From NCBI GenBank assembly GCA_013204595.1, contig JABMNK010000033.1:1-37367 (forward strand): a stretch of DNA of 37,367 bases, written 5' to 3'. Of the stretch, positions 27,185 through 36,169 are shown one piece after another; position 1 is the stretch's first letter; the number at the start of each line of letters is the position of its first letter. The translations under genes and the position numbers were made by a program. The notes beneath the pieces were generated by a model. That model had not been told where the DNA came from. It searched no databases and worked only from the letters and a program-made list of their open reading frames with translations. This DNA comes from Flammeovirgaceae bacterium. Its GTDB lineage: Bacteria; Bacteroidota; Bacteroidia; Cytophagales; Cyclobacteriaceae.

Positions 27185-28001
27185 AAATCATCCTTTGTAA
27201 ATCCTTCTTGAGTGTAAGTTTACGTTTATTAATAATAATACTCTCGATATCCTCCTGAATATAGTCTAACGGTGCAATTTGATCAGAAATTTTATATTCC
27301 ACGATTCTCAGCAAATAAATATACTTGTCATCTCGTGTTTCACTGAACACGGTTCTTTCTAGAAATTGTGTTTTATTCTGCTCATTTATAAAAGGGGTAT
27401 TTGCGATCAATTCATCAAAATTAATCCAAACAGAATCCTCTAGAAATGATATTTCTGCAAATCGATAGCAATATTTCTTAATCCCTTCCAAATCGCTATT
27501 TGGATAATTTCTAAGATCCCTTCTAATTTGATTCAAATCGTTGATCGTATTTGGGATTTTAGCAAATAGGGCCCTGACAATGTTTTGTTTAAGTAAAAAA
27601 TTATCGGATCGAACTTCGTAATAACTCTTGACTTCCGCTACTGGGACGGTGGTTGATAAATGTGAATTAATATAAATTTTTTCAAATTCATGCATAATGA
27701 GGTCAAAACGATAATCTTCGACCTTTTGATCTATGTTGACCTCATTAATAGTTAACTCTTCTTCAGCCTTTGTAATCATTAACTGCTTCTTCACCCAATT
27801 ATCTACGTATTTTTCCGCAAAATTACTACTATCCAATCTAGAAAGACCCGCTGGCAACATCGCTACTAAATCGGTCAAATAAAGATATTTTTCACCTACC
27901 CGAGCCACTGGGTTCAGTTGTACAGTATTTTTCTTTCGCAGATAGTCACATCCAAAAAATATCAGGATGATAAATAAAACGTAGATACTTTTTTTTCTCA
28001 A
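27138..28001 (-). CDS. SurA-like lipoprotein (PPIase-family, divergent)
   Basis: The 287-aa product has a lipoprotein signal (VLFIILIFFGC), so it is predicted to be membrane-anchored in the periplasm. The sequence after it, VARVGEKYLYLTDLVAMLPA and FAEKYVDNWVKKQLMITKAE, resembles the SurA N-terminal chaperone region, including the helix that precedes parvulin domains. I see no convincing parvulin active-site motif, so it may be chaperone only. It starts 4 bp inside the HATPase gene (ATGA) and its tail overlaps surA by 47 bp, so co-translation with both signalling and folding genes is likely. The SurA link is inferred from a weak pattern plus context. Confidence 0.65.
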   Translation of the reverse strand: MRKKSIYVLFIILIFFGCDYLRKKNTVQLNPVARVGEKYLYLTDLVAMLPAGLSRLDSSNFAEKYVDNWVKKQLMITKAEEELTINEVNIDQKVEDYRFDLIMHEFEKIYINSHLSTTVPVAEVKSYYEVRSDNFLLKQNIVRALFAKIPNTINDLNQIRRDLRNYPNSDLEGIKKYCYRFAEISFLEDSVWINFDELIANTPFINEQNKTQFLERTVFSETRDDKYIYLLRIVEYKISDQIAPLDYIQEDIESIIINKRKLTLKKDLQRMIYEEALKTKKFEIYRD

Positions 28002-28414
28002 TTAGTTATGTTTTTAACAAGCCTACAGATATTATGATTCTTTTCTTTTGAAAATTCAATATTATCCATAATCCTTTTTACCAGAATCAACCCCATACCG
28101 CCCTTCCGTCCTGCTGTTATAATTTCTTCTAGTTCAGGAGTGCAATATTTAGTAATATCGAAGGCATCTCCATCATCTCTTAATAGAAATAAAATCTGAC
28201 GATCAGGAATCACTTCAATTTCTAATTCAAAAGATCGATGCTCATTACAATTCTGTGAATGAATAATTAAATTGGCGCAAATTTCATCAATTGCCAAAAC
28301 TAGTTGGTATATCTGGATTTCCGAAATTTTATAAGTCAGAAGAACCTCTCGAACAAATGTGCGGACAGACGCCAAATGCTGCTTATCATAGGCTATGGAA
28401 AGTAGGTGCCTCAT
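27998..28414 (-). CDS. HATPase_c switch-protein kinase (RsbW/SpoIIAB-like)
   Basis: The 138-aa protein is a GHKL-type ATPase of the anti-sigma-factor kinase family. The N-box DEICANLIIHS, the G1 segment LLRDDGDAFD and the G2 loop GRKGGMGLILVKRIMD are all present. In partner-switching systems such a kinase phosphorylates the STAS protein and, when free, binds a target such as a sigma factor. It overlaps the STAS gene by 4 bp. No sigma factor is encoded nearby, so its output is unknown. Confidence 0.9.
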   Translation of the reverse strand: MRHLLSIAYDKQHLASVRTFVREVLLTYKISEIQIYQLVLAIDEICANLIIHSQNCNEHRSFELEIEVIPDRQILFLLRDDGDAFDITKYCTPELEEIITAGRKGGMGLILVKRIMDNIEFSKEKNHNICRLVKNITN

Positions 28415-28749
28415 TTAATTTTGCCAATGGCAGTTTCCTTGTCTGCGACTATGTCAAGCAAATCACCAAGGCCCAGAATTTCAAAAACACTGGCTACAGC
28501 GGGGCTTAATTGAAAAAATATCATTTGAATATCCCTTTGGTTAATGATGTCTAGTTTCGAGATAAAGGCACCCAAACCCGCCGAAGAAATATAGGTCAAG
28601 CCGCTCATATTAATAAGCAATACACTATTTCCCTCCAAAATCACTTGCTCCAAGGAGTTTTCTAAATGAATAGAGGAACTGGCATCAATGGAGCCTTCAA
28701 TAACTAATTCACAATAGGCTTCCGCCATTACCCGTTTAATCTCTACCAT
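28411..28749 (-). CDS. STAS-domain anti-sigma-factor antagonist-like protein
   Basis: This 112-aa single-domain STAS protein has the expected LLINMSGLTYISSAGLGAFI segment. The serine in SSAGL is the usual site phosphorylated by the partner kinase. It is therefore the middle component of a partner-switching module, with the kinase directly downstream (ATGA overlap) and the PP2C phosphatase 3 bp upstream. Dephosphorylation by the phosphatase would let it capture the kinase. Confidence 0.92.
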   Translation of the reverse strand: MVEIKRVMAEAYCELVIEGSIDASSSIHLENSLEQVILEGNSVLLINMSGLTYISSAGLGAFISKLDIINQRDIQMIFFQLSPAVASVFEILGLGDLLDIVADKETAIGKIK

Positions 28750-28752
28750 TGC

Positions 28753-30795
28753 TTAAAACTTAATCACTACGGCGGAGTAATCATCTTCTACCATCTTGTG
28801 GCTAGTAAATTCGTATAGCTCATCCATGATTCCTTTCATAATTTCTTTTGGACTCATTCCAACATAATTTATTAAGGAATTGCGCAACCCCTCTTCTCCA
28901 AACGCAACTCCAAAATCATTCGTCGCCTCTATAATTCCATCTGTATAAAGCACCAAAATATCCCCTGAACAATAATCTATGGTTTGGGCATGTACGTAAT
29001 TGTCGTAAGTTTTGTTTCTTAAGATTCCCAATCCCAGGCCTTTTCCTTCCAAAAATTGAGCTTTTTGGTCTTTGCTAGTATATTGCAATGCCCTGCAATG
29101 CCCTGCTCTTACAAATTCAATTGTCCTACTCGTCACATCAATCACATGATAAGCCGCAGTAATAAAAGAGGACTTCTCTAAACACTTACCAAGCGCTTCA
29201 TTCGCTTTGATGATAAAATCAGTTGGCGATAAATTTAGTTGCGTCAGACTATGAAAAACTCCTTTCATTTGCGCCATATTGAAAGCAGCCGAAGTCCCTT
29301 TACCTGAGACATCTGCTATGAAAATTCCATATTTGTCATCCGTCAACTGAACCCCATCATAATAATCACCACCCACCTCTTCTGTCGGCTTCGATAATCC
29401 CACAATGTCAAAAGAGGCATGATGAGCCAGCTCATCTGGAAGCAACCTTTTCTGTACAAGTTTAGCTATTTTCAACTGCTCCTGATAGCGTTCATTTTGA
29501 ATCGTCTTACGAAGCAGTCTCGCGTTCAGCAACGCCGCACTTATTTGGTTTATGTAGGTGGTGACAATGTTCACCAAATCAAGATTGAAAGCATCCTTAA
29601 CCCCATGAAGCAATACTAGCGCAGCTACTTGCCTATTTTCCAAAAAAATGGGTAGCGCCATCGCCGATTGATAGCGCCCTTGCAAAAATGAAAAATAAGA
29701 CTTTATCTGTTCTTCTCCATGAGCCCGCATGAACATCACCTTATTGACATAGCCAGTTGATAACGATTGCTTGATCATTTGCACTTCATCTACAGTAACT
29801 CCTCTTAAAATAAAAGAATGGGCATTGTCTTCCTCCTTTCGTTCAATCCAAGCAGCCTCTGCTAAAACGGCATTCATGGCACTTTCGATCAAATGGCGGT
29901 ACGTGGCTCCTTCACTTTCAGGAGTGGCTACTAAATTACTTAGTCTTTGAAATTCCACGGCCTCTTTAAGTTTACGCTCCACTACTGAGGACGTCGGCAA
30001 ATTAAAAAGTATCACCAAAACCGTGATCGCAGGGTAAATAAATAAGAAGATAAATAATTGAATAATCAATAAACTATCTAATAAATCTATTTGCAAACTG
30101 CCATGGGTTGAAAATTGGCTAAGACCTAAGTAAAAATTGAAAAGATAGATACCCGAAAGTAAGATTAGCAGAATGCTTTTCAATTTTTGACCAAAACTCA
30201 AATACGCAATCCATTTAAGATTGAAAGCCAAAAAGAAGGATAATATCGTGAAAACAATAACCAGAAAGTATAAAAATTGATCATTAAGGTCTCTAAAAAC
30301 TCCTAAAATAATCAAACCACCAAAAAGGCCATACTCAAAGAAATTCCATAACTGCAATAGCCTCTTTGATTTTTGATAAAGAATTAAACGTTTCCAAACA
30401 ACGAAAGTGGAAATCATATAAATAACCACTAACGCTACCAAAATATGATAAAGGAAATTTATTAGCATTGGCTGCTTGATCATCGGATGATCCGTGAATA
30501 AGTAAAAAATCAACTGGATCAGCAACGCGATGAGGGTGGTTATTAGCCCCGTCACAAAAATGCGCCATAGTAAATTGGCAAAGTTCAAGCTCTCTGCCTT
30601 CCTAATCCTACTGCGGTAATAATTGAGTACCGACAAAATGAAAGTGGAAACGAAAATATTGGGGAGTAAGTCGGCAACTAATGGATTAATTTCATCCTGA
30701 CCATATTGAATAAAATAAAGATCACTAAAAGCATATAGCCCCCAACTAAGTAGCGCGATAAAAAAACTTATCTTTAGATTGAATTTTTGATACAT
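28753..30795 (-). CDS. Membrane PP2C/SpoIIE-type phosphatase with GAF-like domain
   Basis: This 680-aa protein has an N-terminal membrane part with about eight helices (residues 8-265), a GAF-like sensory region (about 290-425), a short coiled linker, and a C-terminal PP2C/SpoIIE phosphatase domain. The metal-binding acidic residues are visible in GGDYYDG (475-481), IADVSGKG (492-499), VLYTDG (616-620 region) and VEDDYS near the end. It is the RsbU-like phosphatase that should reset the downstream STAS protein. The membrane part suggests it senses an envelope or membrane signal. It begins 73 bp after guaB with a possible promoter of its own. Confidence 0.9.
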   Translation of the reverse strand: MYQKFNLKISFFIALLSWGLYAFSDLYFIQYGQDEINPLVADLLPNIFVSTFILSVLNYYRSRIRKAESLNFANLLWRIFVTGLITTLIALLIQLIFYLFTDHPMIKQPMLINFLYHILVALVVIYMISTFVVWKRLILYQKSKRLLQLWNFFEYGLFGGLIILGVFRDLNDQFLYFLVIVFTILSFFLAFNLKWIAYLSFGQKLKSILLILLSGIYLFNFYLGLSQFSTHGSLQIDLLDSLLIIQLFIFLFIYPAITVLVILFNLPTSSVVERKLKEAVEFQRLSNLVATPESEGATYRHLIESAMNAVLAEAAWIERKEEDNAHSFILRGVTVDEVQMIKQSLSTGYVNKVMFMRAHGEEQIKSYFSFLQGRYQSAMALPIFLENRQVAALVLLHGVKDAFNLDLVNIVTTYINQISAALLNARLLRKTIQNERYQEQLKIAKLVQKRLLPDELAHHASFDIVGLSKPTEEVGGDYYDGVQLTDDKYGIFIADVSGKGTSAAFNMAQMKGVFHSLTQLNLSPTDFIIKANEALGKCLEKSSFITAAYHVIDVTSRTIEFVRAGHCRALQYTSKDQKAQFLEGKGLGLGILRNKTYDNYVHAQTIDYCSGDILVLYTDGIIEATNDFGVAFGEEGLRNSLINYVGMSPKEIMKGIMDELYEFTSHKMVEDDYSAVVIKF

Positions 30796-30836
30796 GCTAT
30801 CGTTTTAATGCTATGGCATATTAGCAGAAGCTTACC

Positions 30837-30866
30837 CAATCTTATAGCCCTCCACAACGAGACAAA
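30837..30866 (-). promoter_or_regulatory. Candidate promoter of the partner-switching operon
   Basis: On the minus strand a TTTG (30866-30863) and TAAGATTG (30844-30837), the latter seven of eight matches to TAnnTTTG, are 18 bp apart and lie just after the guaB stop codon. This would give a leader of about 35 bases before the phosphatase start. Confidence 0.35.
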
Positions 30867-30868
30867 CC

Positions 30869-32341
30869 TTATCGTGTAGAATAATTAGGCGCCTCTCTGG
30901 TCACGTAGACGTCATGCGGATGACTTTCTATCGCACCTGCATTGGTGATTTTCACAAACTTGGCATTGTTTAAGTCCTTAATGTAAGAAGCACCACAATA
31001 GCCCATTCCTGCTTTTAATCCTCCTACCATCTGGTAGAGCACTTCAGAAACCATTCCTTTAAAAGGAACGCGTCCAACGATACCTTCCGGTACCAATTTT
31101 TTGATGTCATCTTCTGCGTCCTGAAAATACCGGTCTTTAGATCCTGTCTCCATTGCCTCAACAGAACCCATTCCTCGATAACTTTTGAATTTTCGTCCTT
31201 CATAAAGAATAACTTCCCCAGGTGCTTCTTCGGTTCCAGCCAATAACGATCCAATCATTACGGCACTTGCACCTGCCGCAATCGCTTTGACCACATCACC
31301 TGAATAACGAATACCCCCATCAGCTATAATTGGAATACCCGTTCCTTTAACAGCGTTAGCTGCCTCATTCACAGCAGATAACTGTGGAACACCCACACCT
31401 GCAATAATCCTTGTCGTACAGATACTACCCGGCCCCACACCGACCTTAACGGCATCTGCTCCTGCCTCGGCCAAGGCTTTGGCCCCTTCGGCCGTCGCTA
31501 CATTTCCAACAATCAAATCCAAGTCGGGGAATTTAAGTTTGACCGCTTTGGTCGCATCAATAACGCCCTTGGAGTGTCCATGGGCTGTGTCTATACTAAT
31601 CAAATCCACGCCTGCGTCCCTTAAGGCTTCTATTCTTTCAATTAAATCATCCGTAACCCCTACTGCTGCTCCTACACGAAGCCTACCATATTTATCTTTA
31701 CAGGCGTTCGGCCGGTCTCTATTTTTAAGAATGTCTTTATAGGTAATTAATCCCGTTAATTTATAAGAAGCATCTACAATAGGCAATTTTTCAATCTTGT
31801 ATTCTTGCAAAATTTGCTCGGCTTCCAATAAGCCCACCTCAGCTGTCGCTGTGATCAAATGCTCCTTGGTCATGATGTCCAACACAGGTTTATTCATATC
31901 CTTCTGAAACCTCAAATCACGATTGGTGATAATGCCTATAAGTATGCCATCATCATTGACTACAGGAATGCCGCCAATTTTATTTTCTAACATGATTTTC
32001 TCTGCGTCCCCTGCTAGCGCGCTTTGATTGAGTGTGATTGGATCGAGAATCATCCCACTTTGCGAACGCTTTACTTTTCTCACTTCAATAGCCTGGCGCT
32101 GGATAGACATATTTTTATGTATCAATCCTATCCCCCCTTCAAGCGCCATAGATATTGCCAATTTTGATTCTGTGACCGTATCCATAGCCGCAGAAATGAA
32201 GGGAATATTGAGTTCAATATTGCGGGTGATAAAAGTTTTGGTGTTCGCGTTGCGAGGTAATACTTCGGAATAGCCCGGAATTAACAGCACATCATCATAG
32301 GTGAGTGCTTCAAAAAGGACCTTATCTTGATTGATATTCAT
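30869..32341 (-). CDS. guaB: Inosine-5'-monophosphate dehydrogenase
   Basis: GuaB oxidises IMP to XMP, the first committed step of GMP synthesis. The 490-aa protein has the TIM-barrel start [19 protein letters not shown] and two CBS domains (about residues 95-205). The catalytic cysteine loop is [18 protein letters not shown], and [16 protein letters not shown] and a [10 protein letters not shown] flap follow. I chose the ATG at 32341 ([10 protein letters not shown]), giving the usual length; an in-frame TTG at 32371 would add ten residues that overlap the -7 box. It is divergent from the vitamin transporter gene. Confidence 0.97.
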   Translation of the reverse strand: MNINQDKVLFEALTYDDVLLIPGYSEVLPRNANTKTFITRNIELNIPFISAAMDTVTESKLAISMALEGGIGLIHKNMSIQRQAIEVRKVKRSQSGMILDPITLNQSALAGDAEKIMLENKIGGIPVVNDDGILIGIITNRDLRFQKDMNKPVLDIMTKEHLITATAEVGLLEAEQILQEYKIEKLPIVDASYKLTGLITYKDILKNRDRPNACKDKYGRLRVGAAVGVTDDLIERIEALRDAGVDLISIDTAHGHSKGVIDATKAVKLKFPDLDLIVGNVATAEGAKALAEAGADAVKVGVGPGSICTTRIIAGVGVPQLSAVNEAANAVKGTGIPIIADGGIRYSGDVVKAIAAGASAVMIGSLLAGTEEAPGEVILYEGRKFKSYRGMGSVEAMETGSKDRYFQDAEDDIKKLVPEGIVGRVPFKGMVSEVLYQMVGGLKAGMGYCGASYIKDLNNAKFVKITNAGAIESHPHDVYVTREAPNYSTR

Positions 32342-32372
32342 ATGCAAATAAGAGGTAGTATTATTTGCCAAG

Positions 32373-32380
32373 CAAAATTA
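32373..32380 (-). promoter_or_regulatory. Candidate -7 box for guaB
   Basis: On the minus strand TAATTTTG (32380-32373) matches TAnnTTTG at all eight positions and sits 31 bp before the guaB ATG. The -33 region is only T-rich, without an exact TTTG. Confidence 0.45.
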
Positions 32381-32408
32381 TCTACAATCCCTCTTAATAA
32401 AAAGATAG

Positions 32409-33047
32409 TTGGATTATAAATTTTATTATTGCGGTGTGAATGAATTAACTGACGTATTTTTAAACCAATTGCACCAAGCCACTTTTCTAGAAGCAATTGC
32501 AGTCTTCTTTGGATTAGTAAGTGTCTGGCTAGCAAAAAAAGAGCATATTTTGGTGTATCCTACTGGGATTGTTAGTGTAATTATCTACATATGGATTACG
32601 TATCAATACCAACTTTATGGCGATATGGGTGTCAATACGTATTATTTGGTTATGAGCATTTATGGTTGGTATTTTTGGACTCGAACGGTGGATAACCAAT
32701 TTCAAGTCCCGATTACAAAAAATAATCATAAAGAAAATTTAATTACTTGTACCTTGGCCGTGACTTCTTTTCTAATCATTCGATTCGCACTCAATTTTAC
32801 CGATAGTGTGGTGCCTACTTGGGATGCTCTTACCACTGCAACTGCTGTCACCGGAATGTGGTTAATGGCAAGAAAAAAATTAGAAAACTGGATCGCTTGG
32901 ATCATTACCGACTTAATTTCTATCCCATTGTATCTTTACAAAGGACTGCCCCTTACCGGGTGCCAGTTCCTTATTTTCACAATACTGGCCACTTGGGGTT
33001 ATTTTACATGGAAAAAGCAACTAGAATTAAGAGAATCGCAATCATAG
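32409..33047 (+). CDS. PnuC/PnuT-family vitamin transporter
   Basis: This 212-aa membrane protein of about seven helices is of the Pnu family, facilitators that take up nicotinamide riboside (PnuC), thiamine (PnuT) or riboflavin (PnuX). Family features are YPTGIVSVIIYIWITYQYQL, SIYGWYFW and the C-terminal NWIAWIITDLISIPLYLY. The last carries a WxxWxxxD motif (W161, W164, D168) at the position of the substrate-binding WxxWxxxN/D pattern. No ATG is available; the start is TTG at 32409 or GTG at 32436. The neighbouring TPP riboswitch and receptor make thiamine a good candidate substrate, while the NadR-type kinase argues for nicotinamide riboside. Confidence is in the family, not the substrate. 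Confidence 0.85.
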   Translation: MDYKFYYCGVNELTDVFLNQLHQATFLEAIAVFFGLVSVWLAKKEHILVYPTGIVSVIIYIWITYQYQLYGDMGVNTYYLVMSIYGWYFWTRTVDNQFQVPITKNNHKENLITCTLAVTSFLIIRFALNFTDSVVPTWDALTTATAVTGMWLMARKKLENWIAWIITDLISIPLYLYKGLPLTGCQFLIFTILATWGYFTWKKQLELRESQS

Positions 33048-33532
33048 GACCCGAATCTACGGGTAAAAGCAAGCTAGCACAAGAGCTAGCAGTATCCTAT
33101 CACACAGAATGGGTACCCGAATTTGCGAGATTTTATTTGGATCGTCTTGATCGGGATTATGAACAAGCAGATTTATTAGCGATGGCCAAAGCACAGCTTA
33201 TCTGGGAAGATGATCGTGCCGAATCAGCGACACAATACCTTTTTTGTGATACTAACTTAATCGTATTAAAAGTTTGGAGCGATGACAAATACGGGGGGAC
33301 CGATCCTTGGATTCTTCAGGACTTGGCAACAAGACATTATGATTTTTATCTCCTTAGCGACATTGATGTCCCATGGCAAGAAGACCCACAACGCGAACAT
33401 CCGCATCGAAGAAAAGAATTTTTTGATCGCTATCGCCACTATTTGGAAGTCCATAACCTGCCATATGCCGTTGTGCGTGGCATAGAAGATGAACGACTGG
33501 CATGTGCAATTAAAATTTTGAAGAATATTTAA
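33008..33532 (+). CDS. NadR-type P-loop kinase (ribosylnicotinamide kinase-like)
   Basis: The 174-aa protein starts with KRIAIIGPESTGKSKLAQEL, a Walker A loop of the kind found in the kinase domain of NadR. EWVPEFARFYLD, FCDTNLIVLKVWSD and the YLLSDIDVPWQEDPQREHP segment follow, all characteristic of that family. NadR-type kinases phosphorylate nicotinamide riboside and trap it after PnuC uptake. Some relatives next to TPP-regulated genes may act on other vitamins. I placed the start at ATG 33008, 40 bp inside the transporter gene, because the longer frame only re-reads transporter DNA in another frame. The last codons contain the -33 box of the riboswitch promoter. Confidence 0.82.
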   Translation: MEKATRIKRIAIIGPESTGKSKLAQELAVSYHTEWVPEFARFYLDRLDRDYEQADLLAMAKAQLIWEDDRAESATQYLFCDTNLIVLKVWSDDKYGGTDPWILQDLATRHYDFYLLSDIDVPWQEDPQREHPHRRKEFFDRYRHYLEVHNLPYAVVRGIEDERLACAIKILKNI

Positions 33533-33549
33533 AAATTGTTCTATCTTCG
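33517..33549 (+). promoter_or_regulatory. Promoter of the TPP riboswitch-receptor transcript
   Basis: TTTG at 33517-33520 and TATCTTCG at 33542-33549 (seven of eight matches to TAnnTTTG) are 21 bp apart. Transcription would begin just before or at the aptamer. The -33 box lies inside the end of the kinase gene. Confidence 0.6.
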
Positions 33550-33551
33550 CA

Positions 33552-33656
33552 GCGTTAGGGGTGCCCAGCTTTCCTCCAAGGGAAAGCTAAGTTCGGGCTG
33601 AGATCATACCCATTGAACCTGTCCCGGTAATGCTGGAAAGGGAGTATGATAACCGC
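33552..33656 (+). ncRNA. TPP riboswitch (THI element)
   Basis: This leader carries the conserved thiamine-pyrophosphate aptamer. GGGGTGCC is near 33558; CTGAGA at 33598-33603 is followed by ATACCC, TGAACCTG at 33614-33621, and a CCGGTAATGCTGG block before AAGGGAGTATG. The outer P1 stem is visible as GCGTTA pairing with TAACCGC across one bulged C. A perfect 8-bp extra arm (AGCTTTCC with GGAAAGCT, 33567-33588) fills the variable P3 position. It sits directly upstream of a TonB-dependent receptor, so receptor expression is predicted to fall when TPP is abundant. Confidence 0.95.
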
Positions 33657-33659
33657 ATT

Positions 33660-33672
33660 GGAGGTCCCCTCC
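33660..33672 (+). promoter_or_regulatory. Hairpin of the riboswitch expression platform
   Basis: GGAGG (33660-33664) can pair with CCTCC (33668-33672) around a 3-base loop, between the aptamer and the receptor start. A purine-rich GGAGG element that can be hidden or freed could control translation or transcription. The following sequence has only a short U-run, so a classic terminator is not clear. Confidence 0.35.
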
Positions 33673-33703
33673 TCCTGTTTGGTTAATTTAAAATTTCAAT
33701 TAA

Positions 33704-36169
33704 ATGAAAAATCTATTGCTCTTGACCTTATTTATGGCATTTGCCCATAACTCATTTGCTCAAAAGACCCTTTCTGGCAAAATAACTAATGAAAATGGAC
33801 AAAGTATTTCAGGTGCCTCTCTGTATATAAAAAATAGCATGGATGGTACCCTCACTGATTTGGAAGGACAGTATCAATTGTCCTTACCTGAAAAAGAATC
33901 CACTCTAGTAGTACGTGCCGTAGGATTCGAAACTCAAGAAATTTTCGTCGGATCCAAAACTACCCTTGATGTACGAATGACAATGGCCATAAGCGCTTTA
34001 GCTGAATTGACCATTTTAGGAGATGAAATTTTTACCTATGCCACACGTGCCAACAAGCTGACTCCAACCACCTTTAGTAATATTTCTAATGAAAAAATTA
34101 AGGAACGAAATATAGGATTGGACTTGCCTATGCTGCTCAGTCATACCCCTTCCATGGTGACCACCTCGGATGCGGGTGCAGGAATCGGGTACACTGGCAT
34201 GAGAATAAGAGGCAGTGACGCCACGCGAATCAACGTCACCTTAAATGGTATTCCGATCAATGATTCAGAATCTCATGGCGTCTATTGGGTTAATATGCCG
34301 GATCTAGCCTCCTCACTCAATAAAATTCAAATTCAACGCGGAGTAGGTACTTCTTCCAACGGTGCTGCAGCCTTTGGTGCTACCGTCAATATGCAGTCCA
34401 GTGGTCCTTCTGAAAAAGCTTTCGTCCAAATTGACAATTCCTTCGGATCGTTTAATTCATGGAAATCAACTGTTCAATTCAATACGGGAATGATCAACAA
34501 GTATTTTAATTTTGAAGGCCGATTGTCTAAAATTAAATCCGATGGATACATAGATCGCTCAAATTCAGATCTCAGTTCTTATTTCTTGACTGGGGGCTAT
34601 TATGGGGAAAAGACGACCCTAAAGACGGTTGTCTTTGGCGGTCAAGAAGAAACTTATCAATCTTGGTACGGGACTCCTGAGGCACGCTTATCAGGAGATA
34701 CTGCGGCACTTCAAGCGGTCATCGATAATAGTGGTGAATACAATACATTGGAAGACCAAGAAAACCTATTAAATTCAGATAGAAGATTCAACTATTACCG
34801 CTATGAAAATGAAATAGACCATTACGGACAAGACCATTTTCAACTTCACTTGAACCATTCTTTTAACCAACATTTAAATTTCGTCCTGTCCGGGCATTAT
34901 ACCCATGGCGCTGGCTATTATGAACAATATCGCACAAAAGATGCATTGGCCAATTACGGCTTAACTAATTTAACCATAGGTGATAGTAGCATTTCCCAAA
35001 CAGACTTGATCCGTCGCAGATGGCTAGATAACGATTTTTATGGGGTTACGTACGCGGTTAACTATGAAAGTGATGTAATGACGCTGACATTAGGAGGGGC
35101 CTATAATATCTATGAAGGAGCTCATTTCGGCGAAATTATTTGGTCTGAATTTTCTAGTACTGCAGCCATTCGGGAACGCTATTATGATGGTAACAGCACC
35201 AAAAATGACTTTAATTTATTCTTAAAAAGTAATTACCGCGCAGCTATGAACCTGAACCTATTCGGTGATCTACAAGTCCGTACTATTGACTACCGTAGCC
35301 AAGGGATAGACAATGATCTGAGCCCCTATGACGTCACAGGTAGCTATGTTTTTTTTAATCCAAAAGTCGGCCTCACCTATGCCGTAGATCCCTCTTTGCA
35401 ACTCTATAGTTCATTTGCCATCGGCAATCGAGAGCCGGTAAGAACTGATTTTATAGATGCCGTTAACGGCAAGACCCCCCAGTCTGAAAGACTACAAAAT
35501 CTTGAGTTAGGAATTCGCGGCAAAGCCAATACATCCGTTTTCTATGAAGCAAACTTTTATCTTATGGACTATAAAAACCAACTCATTCTTACCGGAGCAG
35601 TCAATGATGTAGGATCATCGATTCGAGTCAATACTCCAGACAGCTATAGAGCCGGCATCGAATTGGTGGGTGGGATTAGTCTTTCTGAGAATTGGTTATG
35701 GAATCTCAACGCTGCTTTTTCCCAAAATAAAATCAAAACTTTTTCTGAAATCGTCTACGATTACGCCTTTGATGATCGTCGATTTATCGTCGAGAATACC
35801 TTCAAAAACACCGATATTGCTTTCAGTCCTAATGTAATATTGGGTAGCGACTTAATATTCTCCCTAAATGGATTTAGCGGCCAATGGTTAACCAAATGGG
35901 TCGGGGATCAATACCTAGATAACACGTCTAATGAAGAACGAAAAATAGCCAGTTACTGCATAAATGACATCAGGTTGACCTATGAATTTCAAAAATTTGG
36001 CATGCAAAAAATTGCAATCAATCTATTGATCAATAACTTCATGAATGTAACTTATGAATCCAATGGATATACTTGGGGATACCTCTATGATGGATTTCGC
36101 TATCAGCAAAATAATTACTACCCCCAATCGGGTATCCATTTTCTTAGTGGCGTGTCATTGAAATTTTAA
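33704..36169 (+). CDS. TonB-dependent outer-membrane receptor, probable thiamine uptake
   Basis: This 821-aa outer-membrane receptor starts with a signal peptide ending NSFAQ. A carboxypeptidase-regulatory-like domain (residues 21-95, LSGKITNENGQSISGASLYI) is followed by the plug domain (about 110-225, with GMRIRGSDATRINVTLNGIP and IQIQRGVGTSSNGAAAFGAT). A long beta-barrel ends in a terminal phenylalanine, as barrels do. The TPP riboswitch in its leader makes thiamine or a thiamine phosphate the expected substrate, matching the known OMthi group of TPP-regulated receptors in this phylum. Energy comes from TonB-ExbB-ExbD encoded elsewhere. Confidence 0.9.
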   Translation: MKNLLLLTLFMAFAHNSFAQKTLSGKITNENGQSISGASLYIKNSMDGTLTDLEGQYQLSLPEKESTLVVRAVGFETQEIFVGSKTTLDVRMTMAISALAELTILGDEIFTYATRANKLTPTTFSNISNEKIKERNIGLDLPMLLSHTPSMVTTSDAGAGIGYTGMRIRGSDATRINVTLNGIPINDSESHGVYWVNMPDLASSLNKIQIQRGVGTSSNGAAAFGATVNMQSSGPSEKAFVQIDNSFGSFNSWKSTVQFNTGMINKYFNFEGRLSKIKSDGYIDRSNSDLSSYFLTGGYYGEKTTLKTVVFGGQEETYQSWYGTPEARLSGDTAALQAVIDNSGEYNTLEDQENLLNSDRRFNYYRYENEIDHYGQDHFQLHLNHSFNQHLNFVLSGHYTHGAGYYEQYRTKDALANYGLTNLTIGDSSISQTDLIRRRWLDNDFYGVTYAVNYESDVMTLTLGGAYNIYEGAHFGEIIWSEFSSTAAIRERYYDGNSTKNDFNLFLKSNYRAAMNLNLFGDLQVRTIDYRSQGIDNDLSPYDVTGSYVFFNPKVGLTYAVDPSLQLYSSFAIGNREPVRTDFIDAVNGKTPQSERLQNLELGIRGKANTSVFYEANFYLMDYKNQLILTGAVNDVGSSIRVNTPDSYRAGIELVGGISLSENWLWNLNAAFSQNKIKTFSEIVYDYAFDDRRFIVENTFKNTDIAFSPNVILGSDLIFSLNGFSGQWLTKWVGDQYLDNTSNEERKIASYCINDIRLTYEFQKFGMQKIAINLLINNFMNVTYESNGYTWGYLYDGFRYQQNNYYPQSGIHFLSGVSLKF

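Noticed and set aside
32819-33007. Longer N-terminus for the NadR-type kinase
   Set aside because: The extra 63 codons are an out-of-frame reading of the transporter gene, rich in cysteine and histidine without family similarity.
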